DNA from: Bacteroides sp. 519
Lineage (GTDB): Bacteria; Bacteroidota; Bacteroidia; Bacteroidales; Bacteroidaceae
Assembly: GCF_010500955.1 (NCBI RefSeq)
Contig: NZ_QVMJ01000007.1
Coordinates: 186,001 to 250,000 of the forward strand
Length of the DNA stretch: 64,000 nucleotides
Reading direction: 5' to 3'
Part shown: positions 9,502 through 20,200 of the stretch, in pieces
How the letters are laid out: the number at the start of each line of letters is the position of its first letter
Numbering within the stretch: the first letter of the stretch is position 1
The notes under the pieces: generated by a model
What the model was told of the DNA's origin: nothing
Seen by the model: only the letters and a program-made list of their open reading frames with translations
Databases searched by the model: none
Program-made: the position numbers and the translations under genes

Positions 9502-10974
9502 TTATCGTGGCATATCCGGAAGTTTCCAACCGTTACAATAGGTATGTTTAATCATCTCATTTGCGAATTCAATAGCATTAACAGGATCTGTCACTGCTTT
9601 ATCAAACGACGGATGCCCGTCTTTAATGGTAAAACCGTCTCTGATAACCGATGTTACTGTTGCATTTGGGTTGATGTTTGTAAACTGCATGTTCTGTCCA
9701 TCCCACTCCAACACCTGATTTAATCCTTGCAGGCGAACAGCCATAACACCCATTACTACCATTTCATTGAATGGACCTGCTTCGCTGAAAGGAGAAGTAG
9801 TTTCAATACGGCTTCCTACCGATTCTTTACATGCACGCACCCAATCCATTTCGTGGCTTTCGCGTACTTCTCTCAGCACTTTAGGAGCACTGGGTACACG
9901 TCCTGAAAGCAACCAAGGTTCTACACCGTAGCTACCACATATCAGTGTATCTTTTGTTCCATGGAAAATTACTCCCCCACCGCTGTTGTAAAGGTCTTTA
10001 CCTTCGGGCATGCCTTTAGGACGCATAGGTCTTAAACCACCATCGAACCAAACAACTTCTACTTCGGGCATTGCCACCTTTGGCATATTGTCTCGTGCTG
10101 GGAAAGTAAATTTAACTGTCTGAGCGCTAGGTGCACAATCGGAAAGTAAAAGAGTAGAGCTTCCTTGTACTTTTGTTGGGTATCCTAAGTTCAATGCTTT
10201 AAACACCGGATGCAAGATATGACAAGCCATATCGCCAAGTGCTCCTGTACCAAAATCCCACCAACCTCTCCAGTTCCATGGGGTATAAATAGGGTTGTAA
10301 GCGCGGTGTTTTGCCGGGCCTAAAAAAAGATCCCAGTTTAATGTTTTAGGAACTCTTTCTGCTCCCTCGGGTCTGTTTAATCCTTGTGGCCAGATGGGAC
10401 GATCGGTGAAACTTTCAACTTTAGTAACCTCACCAATCTCGCCATTCCATATCCATTCGCATACTTTGCGTACTCCTTCGCCCGAAGCACCTTGGTTACC
10501 CATTTGTGTGGCTATTTTGTATTTATCGGCCAACCGGGTAAGCAAACGCGATTCGTAAACTGTATGTGTTAACGGCTTCTCACAATATACATGTTTACCC
10601 ATTGTTATGGCATCGGCTGCTATAATAGCATGTGTATGGTCGGCTGTTGCAATCATAACAGCATCGGCCGACTTGCCCAACTCTTCAAACATTCTGCGAT
10701 AATCGTAGTATCTTTTGGCATTTGGATATTTTTTAAATACATGGTCGCTGTACTTCCAGTCTACATCTGCTAAACCAATAATGTTTTGGCTTGATAATGC
10801 GTTAAGTACTCCGGCTCCACGTCCACCAATACCAACACCCAGAATGTTTAGTTTATCGCTTGGTGCAACATGCCCAAACTTACTACCAAACACCGTGCTT
10901 GGCACTATTGACAAACCAGCGGCAGCAATGGCTCCTGTTCTAAGGAACTTTCTTCTTGACATTTTTGATGACAT
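9502..10974 (-). CDS. Gfo/Idh/MocA family oxidoreductase with Tat signal
   Basis: An NAD(P)-dependent sugar dehydrogenase-type protein of 490 residues. The N-terminus carries a twin-arginine export signal (SRRKFLRTG, then a hydrophobic AAAGLSIVP stretch), so it should be exported folded with its cofactor. The Rossmann motif GVGIGGRG is at 46-53 and the family EKP motif at 132-134 (YCEKPLTH). The C-terminal domain fits the large Bacteroidetes subgroup. It lies 24 bases after the GDPD-DUF1080 gene. Exported Gfo/Idh proteins next to DUF1080 proteins suggest oxidation of a sugar at C3 followed by cleavage of the 3-keto product; that is inference here. Start could also be Met5. Confidence 0.88.
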   Translation of the reverse strand: MSSKMSRRKFLRTGAIAAAGLSIVPSTVFGSKFGHVAPSDKLNILGVGIGGRGAGVLNALSSQNIIGLADVDWKYSDHVFKKYPNAKRYYDYRRMFEELGKSADAVMIATADHTHAIIAADAITMGKHVYCEKPLTHTVYESRLLTRLADKYKIATQMGNQGASGEGVRKVCEWIWNGEIGEVTKVESFTDRPIWPQGLNRPEGAERVPKTLNWDLFLGPAKHRAYNPIYTPWNWRGWWDFGTGALGDMACHILHPVFKALNLGYPTKVQGSSTLLLSDCAPSAQTVKFTFPARDNMPKVAMPEVEVVWFDGGLRPMRPKGMPEGKDLYNSGGGVIFHGTKDTLICGSYGVEPWLLSGRVPSAPKVLREVRESHEMDWVRACKESVGSRIETTSPFSEAGPFNEMVVMGVMAVRLQGLNQVLEWDGQNMQFTNINPNATVTSVIRDGFTIKDGHPSFDKAVTDPVNAIEFANEMIKHTYCNGWKLPDMPR

Positions 10975-10998
10975 AATATTTTTCTTTAAAGTATAATA

Positions 10999-12462
10999 CT
11001 AATCCAACATTTTCACTTTTATATTGCGAAACCACACATCGTCTCCATGATCCTGAAAGCCGATATAACCTTCTCGGTTAATGCCTCCGCAGTTGGTCAT
11101 CAGATAGTAAGCATCTTCCCACTCGGTTACTTTGAACTTACTATTTTCCAGCATTTCTATCCATTCGGGTGTCCAAAGCGTATATTCTACTACCTTCTTG
11201 CCGTTTTGGAAATGCGTTACTGTTCCATTATCAACTCTAATTTTCACCTTATTCCATTTGCCATACGGTTTGGCATTTTGTGGTTTAGCTGCAATCAAGT
11301 CGTACAAGGAAGTTGCTTGGCGGTTCCCATCTTTTCCCATTTTTGCATCGGGGTGGTTGGCATTGTCTAATACTTGTGCCTCGGGTGCGGATGCCACTGC
11401 ATACTGTCCGGGAATTTCCTGAATCATATACAGTACACCAGAGTTTCCTCCTTTCGATATTTTCCACTCCAATTCCAACTCAAAGTTTTTAAAACGATGT
11501 CCGAAGATGATTTCTCCGCCTTTGCCTGCTTTCTTTGAGTCAAACTTCAAGGCTCCATCTTCAATAATCCATTTGTCGGTAACTTTATCCAAACAATAAC
11601 CTCTCCAACCATCTAATGATGTTCCGTCGAACAAGGTTATAAATCCATTCTTGTCTTTCTTGTATTTCGACAAATCTACCTGTGTCTTCTCTATTTGTGT
11701 GTACTTATTTGTATAATCTTCAATCATTTTCTGGCATAGTTCAGGATTATCGGTAGTAATATAATCTGCTCCCATACCAATTAACCGTTTCATTCGTACA
11801 GCATCATTTACTGTCCAAACGTTTACATTGATTCCTAATGCGTGTGCCTGATTTACCCAATCCAGATTTTTATCGAAAGCCCCGAAGTGATAATCCATGG
11901 CAATACCTATTTCTTTCAGTTGTTTGGGCGAAAGATTTCCATTTAGGTAAGCAACCTCTGCCCCAGGCCTCACACGAATAATTTCTTTGCAGATATCTAA
12001 GCTGAAAGCAATATACTCGGTTCGTGATTGTAATTTGTATTTATCAACAAGTGCTAATACTTTCTCTACCATAACCGGAATATCAACTTGCCGACAGCTC
12101 TTAAGTTCCAGTATAAGTTTTATATTGGGGCAATTTTGTGCATGCACTAAGTATTGCTCCAGGCTTGGAATAATTTCGCCTGTGCTCAGTTGTATGTCTC
12201 GCAGTTTATCGTAAGGTGTATCGGGTATATACAGGCCATTTATCTTGTCGTCGTGATAAACAATGAGGTTTTTGTCGGCGGTTAACCAAACATCGAATTC
12301 ACAACCATAACAGCCAATCTCATGCGCTTTGTAGAGCGAAATGATTGAGTTTTGTGCAGAGCCCGGCGTATTCCAATAACCGCGGTGAGCAATAACTTTG
12401 GGTTGGGCAATAGCCAAAATTGATGCACCGAGTAGTAAGAACGAAATAAATAATTGTTTCAT
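10999..12462 (-). CDS. Secreted GDPD-DUF1080 fusion protein
   Basis: The 487-residue protein has a signal peptide (ending AIAQ, about 20) and two domains. Residues about 22-250 are a glycerophosphodiester phosphodiesterase: VIAHRGYWN, CEFDVWLTAD, VYHDD and late NVWTVND are the metal- and phosphate-binding signatures. Residues about 270-487 are DUF1080 (3-keto-disaccharide hydrolase-like concanavalin fold): GFITLFDGTSLDGWRG, GNSGVLYM and GYIGFQDHGDDVWFRNI. The fusion links removal of a glycerol-phosphate-type group to cleavage or binding of an oxidised glycoside. The next gene is the Gfo/Idh oxidoreductase expected in a 3-keto pathway. Each domain assignment is strong; the joint function is inferred. 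Confidence 0.88.
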   Translation of the reverse strand: MKQLFISFLLLGASILAIAQPKVIAHRGYWNTPGSAQNSIISLYKAHEIGCYGCEFDVWLTADKNLIVYHDDKINGLYIPDTPYDKLRDIQLSTGEIIPSLEQYLVHAQNCPNIKLILELKSCRQVDIPVMVEKVLALVDKYKLQSRTEYIAFSLDICKEIIRVRPGAEVAYLNGNLSPKQLKEIGIAMDYHFGAFDKNLDWVNQAHALGINVNVWTVNDAVRMKRLIGMGADYITTDNPELCQKMIEDYTNKYTQIEKTQVDLSKYKKDKNGFITLFDGTSLDGWRGYCLDKVTDKWIIEDGALKFDSKKAGKGGEIIFGHRFKNFELELEWKISKGGNSGVLYMIQEIPGQYAVASAPEAQVLDNANHPDAKMGKDGNRQATSLYDLIAAKPQNAKPYGKWNKVKIRVDNGTVTHFQNGKKVVEYTLWTPEWIEMLENSKFKVTEWEDAYYLMTNCGGINREGYIGFQDHGDDVWFRNIKVKMLD

Positions 12463-12475
12463 GGTTTATAATATT

Positions 12476-12515
12476 TTAGAATAGAAGGAGTTATCGCTTC
12501 GCTAGGAGTTAAAGC
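12476..12515. repeat. Half copy of the element at 20574 and 50750
   Basis: GGAGTTATCGCTTCGCTAGG with flanking bases matches one arm of the large dyads at 20574-20714 and 50750-50902. The arm supplies the TAA stop of the following minus-strand gene (12509-12511). Confidence 0.75.
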
Positions 12516-14629
12516 ATTTCACTTTTCACCGTTTCCCAGTCTTGTTTAATATCCATTTGGTTGGCTATGTCCCACAGCGAAGTTTCCATTTCGATAAGGT
12601 ATTGGGTTGATACAATCCAGCTTTGAATCCAGCCGGTAAGCGTTGACCAAACACCCCATCCTGCATCAGCATTCGAAGCCCAGTAGTCCCACTCCTGATA
12701 GTTGAATGCACGAAACCAAGCGCCATCAATATCTTTAAAACGTTCGCTGCGTACTTGTGCCCGAGTCATAAAATCGGACAAACGAGCTACTGCCTCTTTG
12801 TGTTTTGGATTACCTGTTGCCTCTGCTGCTTCGTGCAAACCTATGAATGCGAAGTTGTTGGTATAGAGCAAATCGGCTACTGGATCTCCATTTTCGTGAA
12901 TGAGTGGAGCCTCGTGCTTTCCATATTGACTGTTTGATTTAGTGCGTCCAAACATTCCACCAGCGGCATCTCCTAGTTCTTCGCGTATGGCTCCACTTTT
13001 TACCTGATTAATGAGCAATTCGTCTACCATAAAATTCAGCCATCCAAGATGTTCATCGGTGGGCTCTACTCTTACTAACCATGCCAGAGGTAAAATCATA
13101 CGTGCACGTTCTTGTTGAATGCCATTAGTCCATTTCCATTGTGATGGATATGCTTTCATGGTATGCCTGATTCCTGTTTTTGCCAAGTTGAGCAGGGGCT
13201 CGTAACCTGTTTGATTATAGAGCCAAAGGTAACATGCCCACAACCACGATTCGAAGTGTGGATGCGGACTTACAAGCGAATGTGTTTGGTAATGCTTCAG
13301 TCCGTTGGCTACCATATCAGGCCCTTCGAGGCGGTCGCCACGAAATCCTTCTAAACCAGTGGTGCGGAAGTTTGCCACTATATTTTCTATCAACATCCGG
13401 TTCCAGCGATTCTCACCTAATGAAGGAGCAGCAGCTAACACCCCTAGAATGAAGCGTGCATTGTCATCGCCATAAAACACCTGAGGGGCAGTAATGGCCC
13501 AGCCCATTAGTCCATGTAGTGGACTTTGAGACTTATCCTCAATGAAAAATGTTTCGAAAGCATAGTCGAGTAAGTTTTTGGCTACCTGTGCGTGTTCGGT
13601 ATTGCCATCGTGCCGGGCTGCTAGTGCAAAGGCCATAGCCGATTCGCCTTGTACATCGTTTCGTATCCAATAACGATACCTTTGCGATCCATCGTGATAG
13701 ATAAATGAGCAATGTCCCTCGAGTACACCCATCGAACCGTCTCCATTGGGTGCATTGGCAGGTAGTGGAGGACCCACAGGCATTGAACCGTCACCAATAT
13801 ACTGGTCTACATAGTCTTTTTTCCATGAGGGATGTATCAGGAAATGTCCGTTATAAAACCACTCAATACCTTTACGGGCCGATTGTAGACGAGCATCTGT
13901 GGGCAAAGGCTGACTTTCATCGAAAGCCGACGATAAATACGACAGATGATTGTTTAGCAGCACCTCACCACTGGTAAGCGAACTAAGAATAGCCTGCCAT
14001 ACCAACCTCCACGAGCGTTCGGGGGTGAAACGCACAGAGGCAAAGCGGCTGAGAGGTGCGGTGCTAAGCAATATGTTGTGATTATATTGATAGAGTAAAG
14101 GATGTACCTCGGTATCAGAGAGTCCATAAACAGCCCGATCGAAACCAGCTACGCGAGCTACCACCAACAGTGGGTGTTCGGTTTGGGCAGGTAAAAGGTA
14201 ACTGCCATTAATGTTCAACAGTTCCATAGAAGATAAACCTGGAAAGAAGAGACTGTCGGTAACTACTACGCGTTCCAGCGTTAGTGGTTTGCCAGAGATG
14301 GTATCGCTGTTTATCAATGTATATTCGGCATATACATGCAGATTCTTTTCGGCGATTTGTGTCACCTGATCGGCAGATAGTGTTTCGGCACATTGAGGAT
14401 AATTGTGAGGAAATATTAGCAACACACCGTCTTTGGGGGTAGATTCGATAGCTTCTTGAATGGTAGGAAAAGAAGTCACCTTGTATCCTTCGCTATGGAG
14501 CAAATCAACAAGATCGTTCTTTGAAGCAGATACACAGTAGATTGTTTTTTCTGATTTGCATTGTGTAGTAAATCCTACAATCAGCAATAAACAGATAAGC
14601 TGCCAGAGGAAGAAGAGATTTCGCTTCAT
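12509..14629 (-). CDS. Unrecognised lipoprotein, probable alpha/alpha-toroid glycan enzyme
   Basis: I do not recognise the family. The Met at 14629 (MKRNLFFLW) is the likely start because it is followed by a lipoprotein signal with lipobox VGFTTQC; a Met 27 bases upstream would overlap the preceding gene. An N-terminal alpha/beta region of about 200 residues precedes a long helical region rich in Trp and Tyr (WFRAFNYQEWDYWASN, HFESWLWACYLWLY) with repeated hairpin spacing typical of (alpha/alpha)6 glycosidases and lyases. Candidate acidic residues are in FRGDRLEGPDM and IREELGD. It starts four bases after the upstream EEP-fold gene, so it belongs to the SusC/D operon and probably acts on the imported glycan. 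The stop lies in a repeat arm. Confidence 0.75.
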   Translation of the reverse strand: MKRNLFFLWQLICLLLIVGFTTQCKSEKTIYCVSASKNDLVDLLHSEGYKVTSFPTIQEAIESTPKDGVLLIFPHNYPQCAETLSADQVTQIAEKNLHVYAEYTLINSDTISGKPLTLERVVVTDSLFFPGLSSMELLNINGSYLLPAQTEHPLLVVARVAGFDRAVYGLSDTEVHPLLYQYNHNILLSTAPLSRFASVRFTPERSWRLVWQAILSSLTSGEVLLNNHLSYLSSAFDESQPLPTDARLQSARKGIEWFYNGHFLIHPSWKKDYVDQYIGDGSMPVGPPLPANAPNGDGSMGVLEGHCSFIYHDGSQRYRYWIRNDVQGESAMAFALAARHDGNTEHAQVAKNLLDYAFETFFIEDKSQSPLHGLMGWAITAPQVFYGDDNARFILGVLAAAPSLGENRWNRMLIENIVANFRTTGLEGFRGDRLEGPDMVANGLKHYQTHSLVSPHPHFESWLWACYLWLYNQTGYEPLLNLAKTGIRHTMKAYPSQWKWTNGIQQERARMILPLAWLVRVEPTDEHLGWLNFMVDELLINQVKSGAIREELGDAAGGMFGRTKSNSQYGKHEAPLIHENGDPVADLLYTNNFAFIGLHEAAEATGNPKHKEAVARLSDFMTRAQVRSERFKDIDGAWFRAFNYQEWDYWASNADAGWGVWSTLTGWIQSWIVSTQYLIEMETSLWDIANQMDIKQDWETVKSEML

Positions 14630-14633
14630 GATT

Positions 14634-15380
14634 CTATTTAAATTTAATATCCACATATATGGGCAAATGGTCGGAAGCCATTCGTTCTGTTACTACTACT
14701 TTGTTCAAGACTTCAAATTTATCACTATTTTTAATAAATATATAATCGAGTGTCCATTTTGGATCGACCGAAGGATGTGTTTTGATGGTAGTGTCGGAAA
14801 GTAATGCCCACTCAGCATTCATAAGTTTGAACTCATCACTCTGAGGTAACATATTGAAATCGCCGGTAATAAGTGTCGGTTTATTATATTCTTTTACTGC
14901 TGCATGAATAATCTGAATAGATTCTACACGCGAAGGTGCCCGTAGAGAGAAATGCGTATTACACAGAATGTAATCGTTGTACTCCATCAATAGAAAAGTA
15001 CGCGGTTCTTCGATGCCCGGAAGGGCTATGTTTTTATAAGAAAGGGGTGCTTCTTTAACCAATGCAGCAATGCCATATAACCCTTTCGATCGTGGAGTTG
15101 CCGAAGCAAAAACTGGTTTCAATCCGGTTAATTTAGCCAATTCTCTAACTTGATCTACCCAGCCCGAACGCTCAGCAACACTATCAACCTCTTGAAGCCC
15201 AACATAATCGGGTTTTATTTTATTAATTACATCGGCTGTTCTCTGTAAACTGATAGAGTCGTCCATACCAATACCAATCCGGATGTTATAGCTCATCACT
15301 CTCATGGTAGTTTTTCCTGGAGCACAACTTATAAAAGAAATGAAAAGAATAAAGATTAATAAAGAAGTTTCTTTTCTCAT
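14634..15380 (-). CDS. Endonuclease/exonuclease/phosphatase-fold lipoprotein
   Basis: A 248-residue EEP-superfamily hydrolase. The start at 15380 (MRKETSLLIF) is chosen because it begins a lipoprotein signal with lipobox ISC; the frame stays open 24 codons upstream without a signal. Signature motifs are MSYNIRIG, the metal-binding Glu in VGLQEVD, ITGDFNMLP and the terminal SDHLPIYVDI. In glycan loci such proteins are usually phosphodiesterases or phosphatases acting on phosphorylated substrates outside the cell, not nucleases. The GDPD domain two genes downstream makes a phosphodiester-decorated glycan a reasonable guess. Confidence 0.85.
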   Translation of the reverse strand: MRKETSLLIFILFISFISCAPGKTTMRVMSYNIRIGIGMDDSISLQRTADVINKIKPDYVGLQEVDSVAERSGWVDQVRELAKLTGLKPVFASATPRSKGLYGIAALVKEAPLSYKNIALPGIEEPRTFLLMEYNDYILCNTHFSLRAPSRVESIQIIHAAVKEYNKPTLITGDFNMLPQSDEFKLMNAEWALLSDTTIKTHPSVDPKWTLDYIFIKNSDKFEVLNKVVVTERMASDHLPIYVDIKFK

Positions 15381-15480
15381 ATATAGAATATTTATTAAAA
15401 CAAGTCTAACTGTATAGAGGGGTATAAACCTCTCGGATGATTTTACTTTCATCCAAGAGGTTTTGTAAAATGTAATATGA

Positions 15481-17214
15481 TTAATATCCCGGATTCTGTT
15501 TCAATTCAGGATTCAATGTTAGTTCATTGATCGGTAACGGTGCCAGATAGTGTTTTTCCGGATCGAATCCCCAACCATCTTTAGCTGGCGAGTTCAGGTA
15601 AGGAGCTATATATCCATCTTGAACAGCTATTGCACTAGGGTTGAGTGCAGGTTGAAAATCATCTTTTGCCTCCACAAATTGTTGGAATTTAGCTCCCAGC
15701 ATCGGTCTTTTAATAAGATGAGAAGCAGCCCAACGCATCAGGTCATCGAACCGATAACCTTCGCAAGCCAGTTCTACACGTCGTTCTCTTCTTATTTCAT
15801 TTAAAAGTGGTGATAATTCCGGGAAGTCCCAGTTAGGATCTTCGAAACCAACATTTGTTTCCAATCCGGGCATATTTACCCTGCTTCTTATCTGATTGAT
15901 GGTAGCGTCCAGTACCTCTTGTGTACACTCGTTCAGCTCGGCTTTTGCTTCGGCATAATTCAACAGTACTTCTGCATAGCGGAAGATGATGGCTCCCTGA
16001 TCATTTTTTCCGTTATGATTTGCTGCCGGATCATAAAATTTATAGAGTCTGTATCCTGTAGTATTGCGTAAACGATCTTCCAGAGTCAATTCGGGTACTT
16101 TATAATAGAATGGCGTTCCATTTTGATACACAAGTATTCCTTTATGCGTGTAAATTGTTTGCGACAAGCGAGGATCTCTGTCTAGAACAAGAGAATCTAC
16201 ATAATCGTCTCCTCTATAAAGTTTGCTAAGGCTTATTGGTTTTCCGTCTGTACAGAGGTAAGACTCTACCAACGATTTCGAGATACCGGTATTGGCACTA
16301 TTTACCATTGTGTTTTGTGCATAATGGAAATTCTCTAACGAGATATCGTATTTCCGCCAAAGCATAATGTCTTTAAAACCAGAGTAATCCGATTTGTTGA
16401 ATAAAGACCTATAGGCATTATCAGCTTCCGAATCGGCTTTTTGAATGGCAAATAAACCTCCATCCATTACTTTCTTGGCTGCTTCGGCTGCTTTTTTGAA
16501 GAATTTATCATAGTCGGCATTGGCCACACCAAATTCAGTACCTTGATGATATTTTTCCCAAGTACCCTCATACAAGGCAATACGGCTTTGGAGCACTAAA
16601 GCTGCATCGCGGTGTAAACGGCCTTGTTCTACATGGGTCATTGGAGACATCAAACGTGCAGCACTATCCAAATCCAGAATGATATGATTGGCTATTTCGG
16701 CTCTGGATGCACGTGGTGCATACAATTCCGGCGAATTTGTTTCCAGAGGTTTATCATACCAAGGCAAGTCGCCAAACTTTTTCATCAATGAGAAATAGTA
16801 CCAGGCTCTCCAAAAGTACATTTCGCCGATATATTGATTTACCAAACTGCGTTGTTCGGTTGTTTTGTGGTAGTTACATAAGAAGAAATTAATACCTCTT
16901 ATGTTTCCCCAATCCCATCCGCCACCAGATGTGGGAACGGTTATTGTTCCTGCTATTCGCGAATCGTAAGCGTAGTTCCCCGATAGCATATTGTCCGAAC
17001 TTTGATCGATCCCGGCAATACCCAAACCGTGTGCATTGCCAAATGTTGGCAGCGATCCATAATATTTATTGGAATAAAGCTTCATTTCTGTAACCGAAAA
17101 GGACATTTCTTTATCAGTAATGAAGTCCAGAGGTGGACGATCCAGAAAATCTTCACACGACATTAACCCAAGCGCCATAACGCTTATCATATATAATAAC
17201 TTACGTGTTTTCAT
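15481..17214 (-). CDS. SusD/RagB-family glycan-binding lipoprotein
   Basis: It forms the outer-membrane lid on the partner SusC and binds the glycan before import. The 577-residue protein begins with a lipoprotein signal (lipobox GLMSC followed by EDFLDRPP, typical of SusD). TPR-like helices follow, including FWRAWYYFSLMKKFGDLPW, and the C-terminal SusD region has LLNYAEAKAEL and EIRRERRVELACEGYRFDDLMRW. It starts 18 bases after the SusC stop, the usual arrangement. Ligand cannot be read from sequence; neighbours point to sialylated host glycans. Confidence 0.95.
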   Translation of the reverse strand: MKTRKLLYMISVMALGLMSCEDFLDRPPLDFITDKEMSFSVTEMKLYSNKYYGSLPTFGNAHGLGIAGIDQSSDNMLSGNYAYDSRIAGTITVPTSGGGWDWGNIRGINFFLCNYHKTTEQRSLVNQYIGEMYFWRAWYYFSLMKKFGDLPWYDKPLETNSPELYAPRASRAEIANHIILDLDSAARLMSPMTHVEQGRLHRDAALVLQSRIALYEGTWEKYHQGTEFGVANADYDKFFKKAAEAAKKVMDGGLFAIQKADSEADNAYRSLFNKSDYSGFKDIMLWRKYDISLENFHYAQNTMVNSANTGISKSLVESYLCTDGKPISLSKLYRGDDYVDSLVLDRDPRLSQTIYTHKGILVYQNGTPFYYKVPELTLEDRLRNTTGYRLYKFYDPAANHNGKNDQGAIIFRYAEVLLNYAEAKAELNECTQEVLDATINQIRSRVNMPGLETNVGFEDPNWDFPELSPLLNEIRRERRVELACEGYRFDDLMRWAASHLIKRPMLGAKFQQFVEAKDDFQPALNPSAIAVQDGYIAPYLNSPAKDGWGFDPEKHYLAPLPINELTLNPELKQNPGY

Positions 17215-17232
17215 CTTATAATATTTTAGAAA

Positions 17233-20200
17233 TTAAAAATCAATATTCAATCCAAAAGAAATGGTTTTATAATAAGGATAAGTTTTTCCGGCTCCGTAAG
17301 ATCCATACGTTTGTTCCGGATCGAAGTTCTCGGCTATCGGAGAGAATGTTAACAGATTTTCTCCACTCAGATATACTCTAACCTTGCTCAAACCTATTTT
17401 GCTGGTAAGTGTTGGACTGATAGTATATCCCAACTGAATATTCTTCAGACGCAGATAAGCAGCATTTTGCAAGTAACGCGATTGTGTATGATGATTTTTA
17501 GTTGCTTCCCAATTGCTATAAGGTTTCGGGTAATATGCCTTGGAGTTTTCGGGTGTCCAAAAATCTAAATGTTCTTTATAAATATTCTGACCATATCCAC
17601 CTGTTATCCCCCAGAATAGAACACCACCATTACCTGTTTCGGCAGGAACATAATTGCGCTTGCCTACACCTTGCCAAAACATATTGAAATCGAATCCTTT
17701 CCAAGTGGCACCCATATTCAACGAATAGCGGTAGCGTGCTTCTGTGTTACCTATTATTGCAAGGTCACCATGATCATCGAGGGTATTTTTACCTTTATTT
17801 ACTTTTCCGTCGTCATTCAAATCCTTATATTCAACATCACCTAACGACCACTGTCCATAAATGTACGATTGATCCGGAATGTTATCCAGTTGATCTTGCG
17901 TTTGGATAAGTCCAGTGGTTTTATATCCCCAAACTTCGCCAATACGCTGTCCTTCGTAATAAGTAGACAATATTTTTGTCGGGTTATTGTATTTTGTTAT
18001 TTTCGACTGATTGTCGGAAAGAATAAAGTTAACATTGTAAAGGAATTCGTCTCCGATTCTATCGCGCCATCCTATGCTTAATTCAAACCCATTGGTTCTC
18101 ATATCAGCATTATTCATTTTAGGAACCGAAGCACCCAGTACCGATGGATATGCATTGGCAGGACCAAACATGCCCAAAGTAGAACGGGTATACCAGTCGA
18201 AAGAGAGGTTCAGGCGATTGTTCAACATAGCAACATCAAGTCCAAAGTCGAGTGTACGCGACTCTTCCCAAGTTAGGTTTGCACTAACTAATCCGGGAGC
18301 TCCCAATGTGTTTGGCAATTCTCCATTCAGTAAATAGCTATATTTTGTACCAATGTTCACTTTGTTCAGGTACAAATAATTGTCTACATTTTGATTTCCT
18401 AATGATCCGTACGACCCTCTCAGTTTGAAAGTGCTGATATCTTTGATTGGCCAGAATTTTTCTTTTGCTATGTTATATCCGGCCGAGATGGATGGAAAAA
18501 ATCCAAAGCGTTTGCCTCTTTGAAACTTCGATGTACCATCGTATCTACCATTAAACTCAATCAGATAGCGTTCATCATAGTTGTAGCTGAAACGCATGAA
18601 GGTACCAGTGGTTGCCCAATGTGATAATGATCCTTTGGTTGTTTGGTCGCCAACAGCAACACCAAAAGAGGGCAAGTCTAAAGCTACCAGATTTAAAGCT
18701 TTGCCATACAAATATTTGTATTCGCTTAGTTCGGCCTGCTGACCAACAGTGGCACTAAAGAAGTGTTTTTTTATCTGCTTTTGGTAAGAGGTGTATAGGT
18801 TGGCCACATAATAGTCCGATTGTGTCATCGATTCTTCATACCAGTTAGTGGTATTCATCACCGGATCGCCCGACACAGTGTATTGCCATGCAAAAGGTTT
18901 TATCTGGTCTGCTATTCTGATAGCTGTATTCCGGTACGAAAGTTCCAGATTTATTTTCCAATCTTTCAATGGTTCTATCTCCAATGCTCCCATAATGTTG
19001 ACCTGATTGGTGCGTTCGTTTCTGCGTCCTTCCCATTGACGAGGCATATTAGATGCTTGTGACCAATTTCCGTTCGGGTCTTTCAACGACCAGTTAGGCC
19101 AACGTGTAGAGGCTTGATGCCACCAGTTTCCAATATCGTTATTATGACCAGAAGAGGGTAGCCCCATATCATCTCTAACCAAACGTGTACGTAAATCTGC
19201 TCTCATCCACGATAGCGGTGTCAGGTGCAAGTTTGCTGTGATGTTGTAGCGCTCGTGGTTTTCGTTACCATAACGTAAAAGCCCACCTTCTTTAAAGTAA
19301 CCAACACCAACGTAATAGTTTGTTTTCTCATCCCCACCACTTATAGTCACATTATGTTTCTGGTTGATTGTATTCGATTTGAAAAAAGCTTCATACCAGT
19401 CTACATTATCGTTTGCCAATGTTGCATACGACCATTGACTAGGATTACTTGGATTAGGTACATTGGAAGGAGTATTTTTCGGATCGGCCATGTAAGCCTT
19501 AATTCTGTTTATATGATCCTCGCCGAAATAGGGATTTTGTCCGGCATTCAAACAAGCAATATTGTAGGCTTCAGCAAATTCCAATGAGTTTGTCATTTTA
19601 GGCATCTGTATGGCACTCGACGAACCAACCAAAGCACTATAAGATATTTTAGTTTTTCCCTTACCCTCTTTTGTTGTTATTAAAACAACACCATATGCTG
19701 CACGTGCACCATAAATGGCAGCCGAAGCAGCATCTTTTAAAACGGTAACAGTTTTAATATCTGCCGGGTTAATGTTGTCGATAACATCTACTGGAATTCC
19801 ATCAACTACAAATAAGGGCGAAGTAGCACCACTAATACTTGTAGCACCACGCACATTGTAGTTGATTGTTCCACCGGGTCCTCCATTTGGAGCAATATTC
19901 AGGTTCCCAACAGCACCTTGTAAAGCCAAACCAATATTTGCTACAGGACGGTTAGCCATAATCTTTTCATCTACCTGTTCAACAGCACCTGTTAAATTGA
20001 TTCTTTTCTGTTTACCAAATCCAACAACAACAACTTCATCCAGAAACTCTGTATCAGAAGTTAATACAATTCTTAAATTAGAGTTGTTTTTAACAGGAAT
20101 CTCTTGTGTTTTATAACCAATATACGAAACAACCAAAATATCGGTTGTTTTTACTTGTAACCGAAACTGTCCATCTATATCGGTTATTGTACCTGTACTT

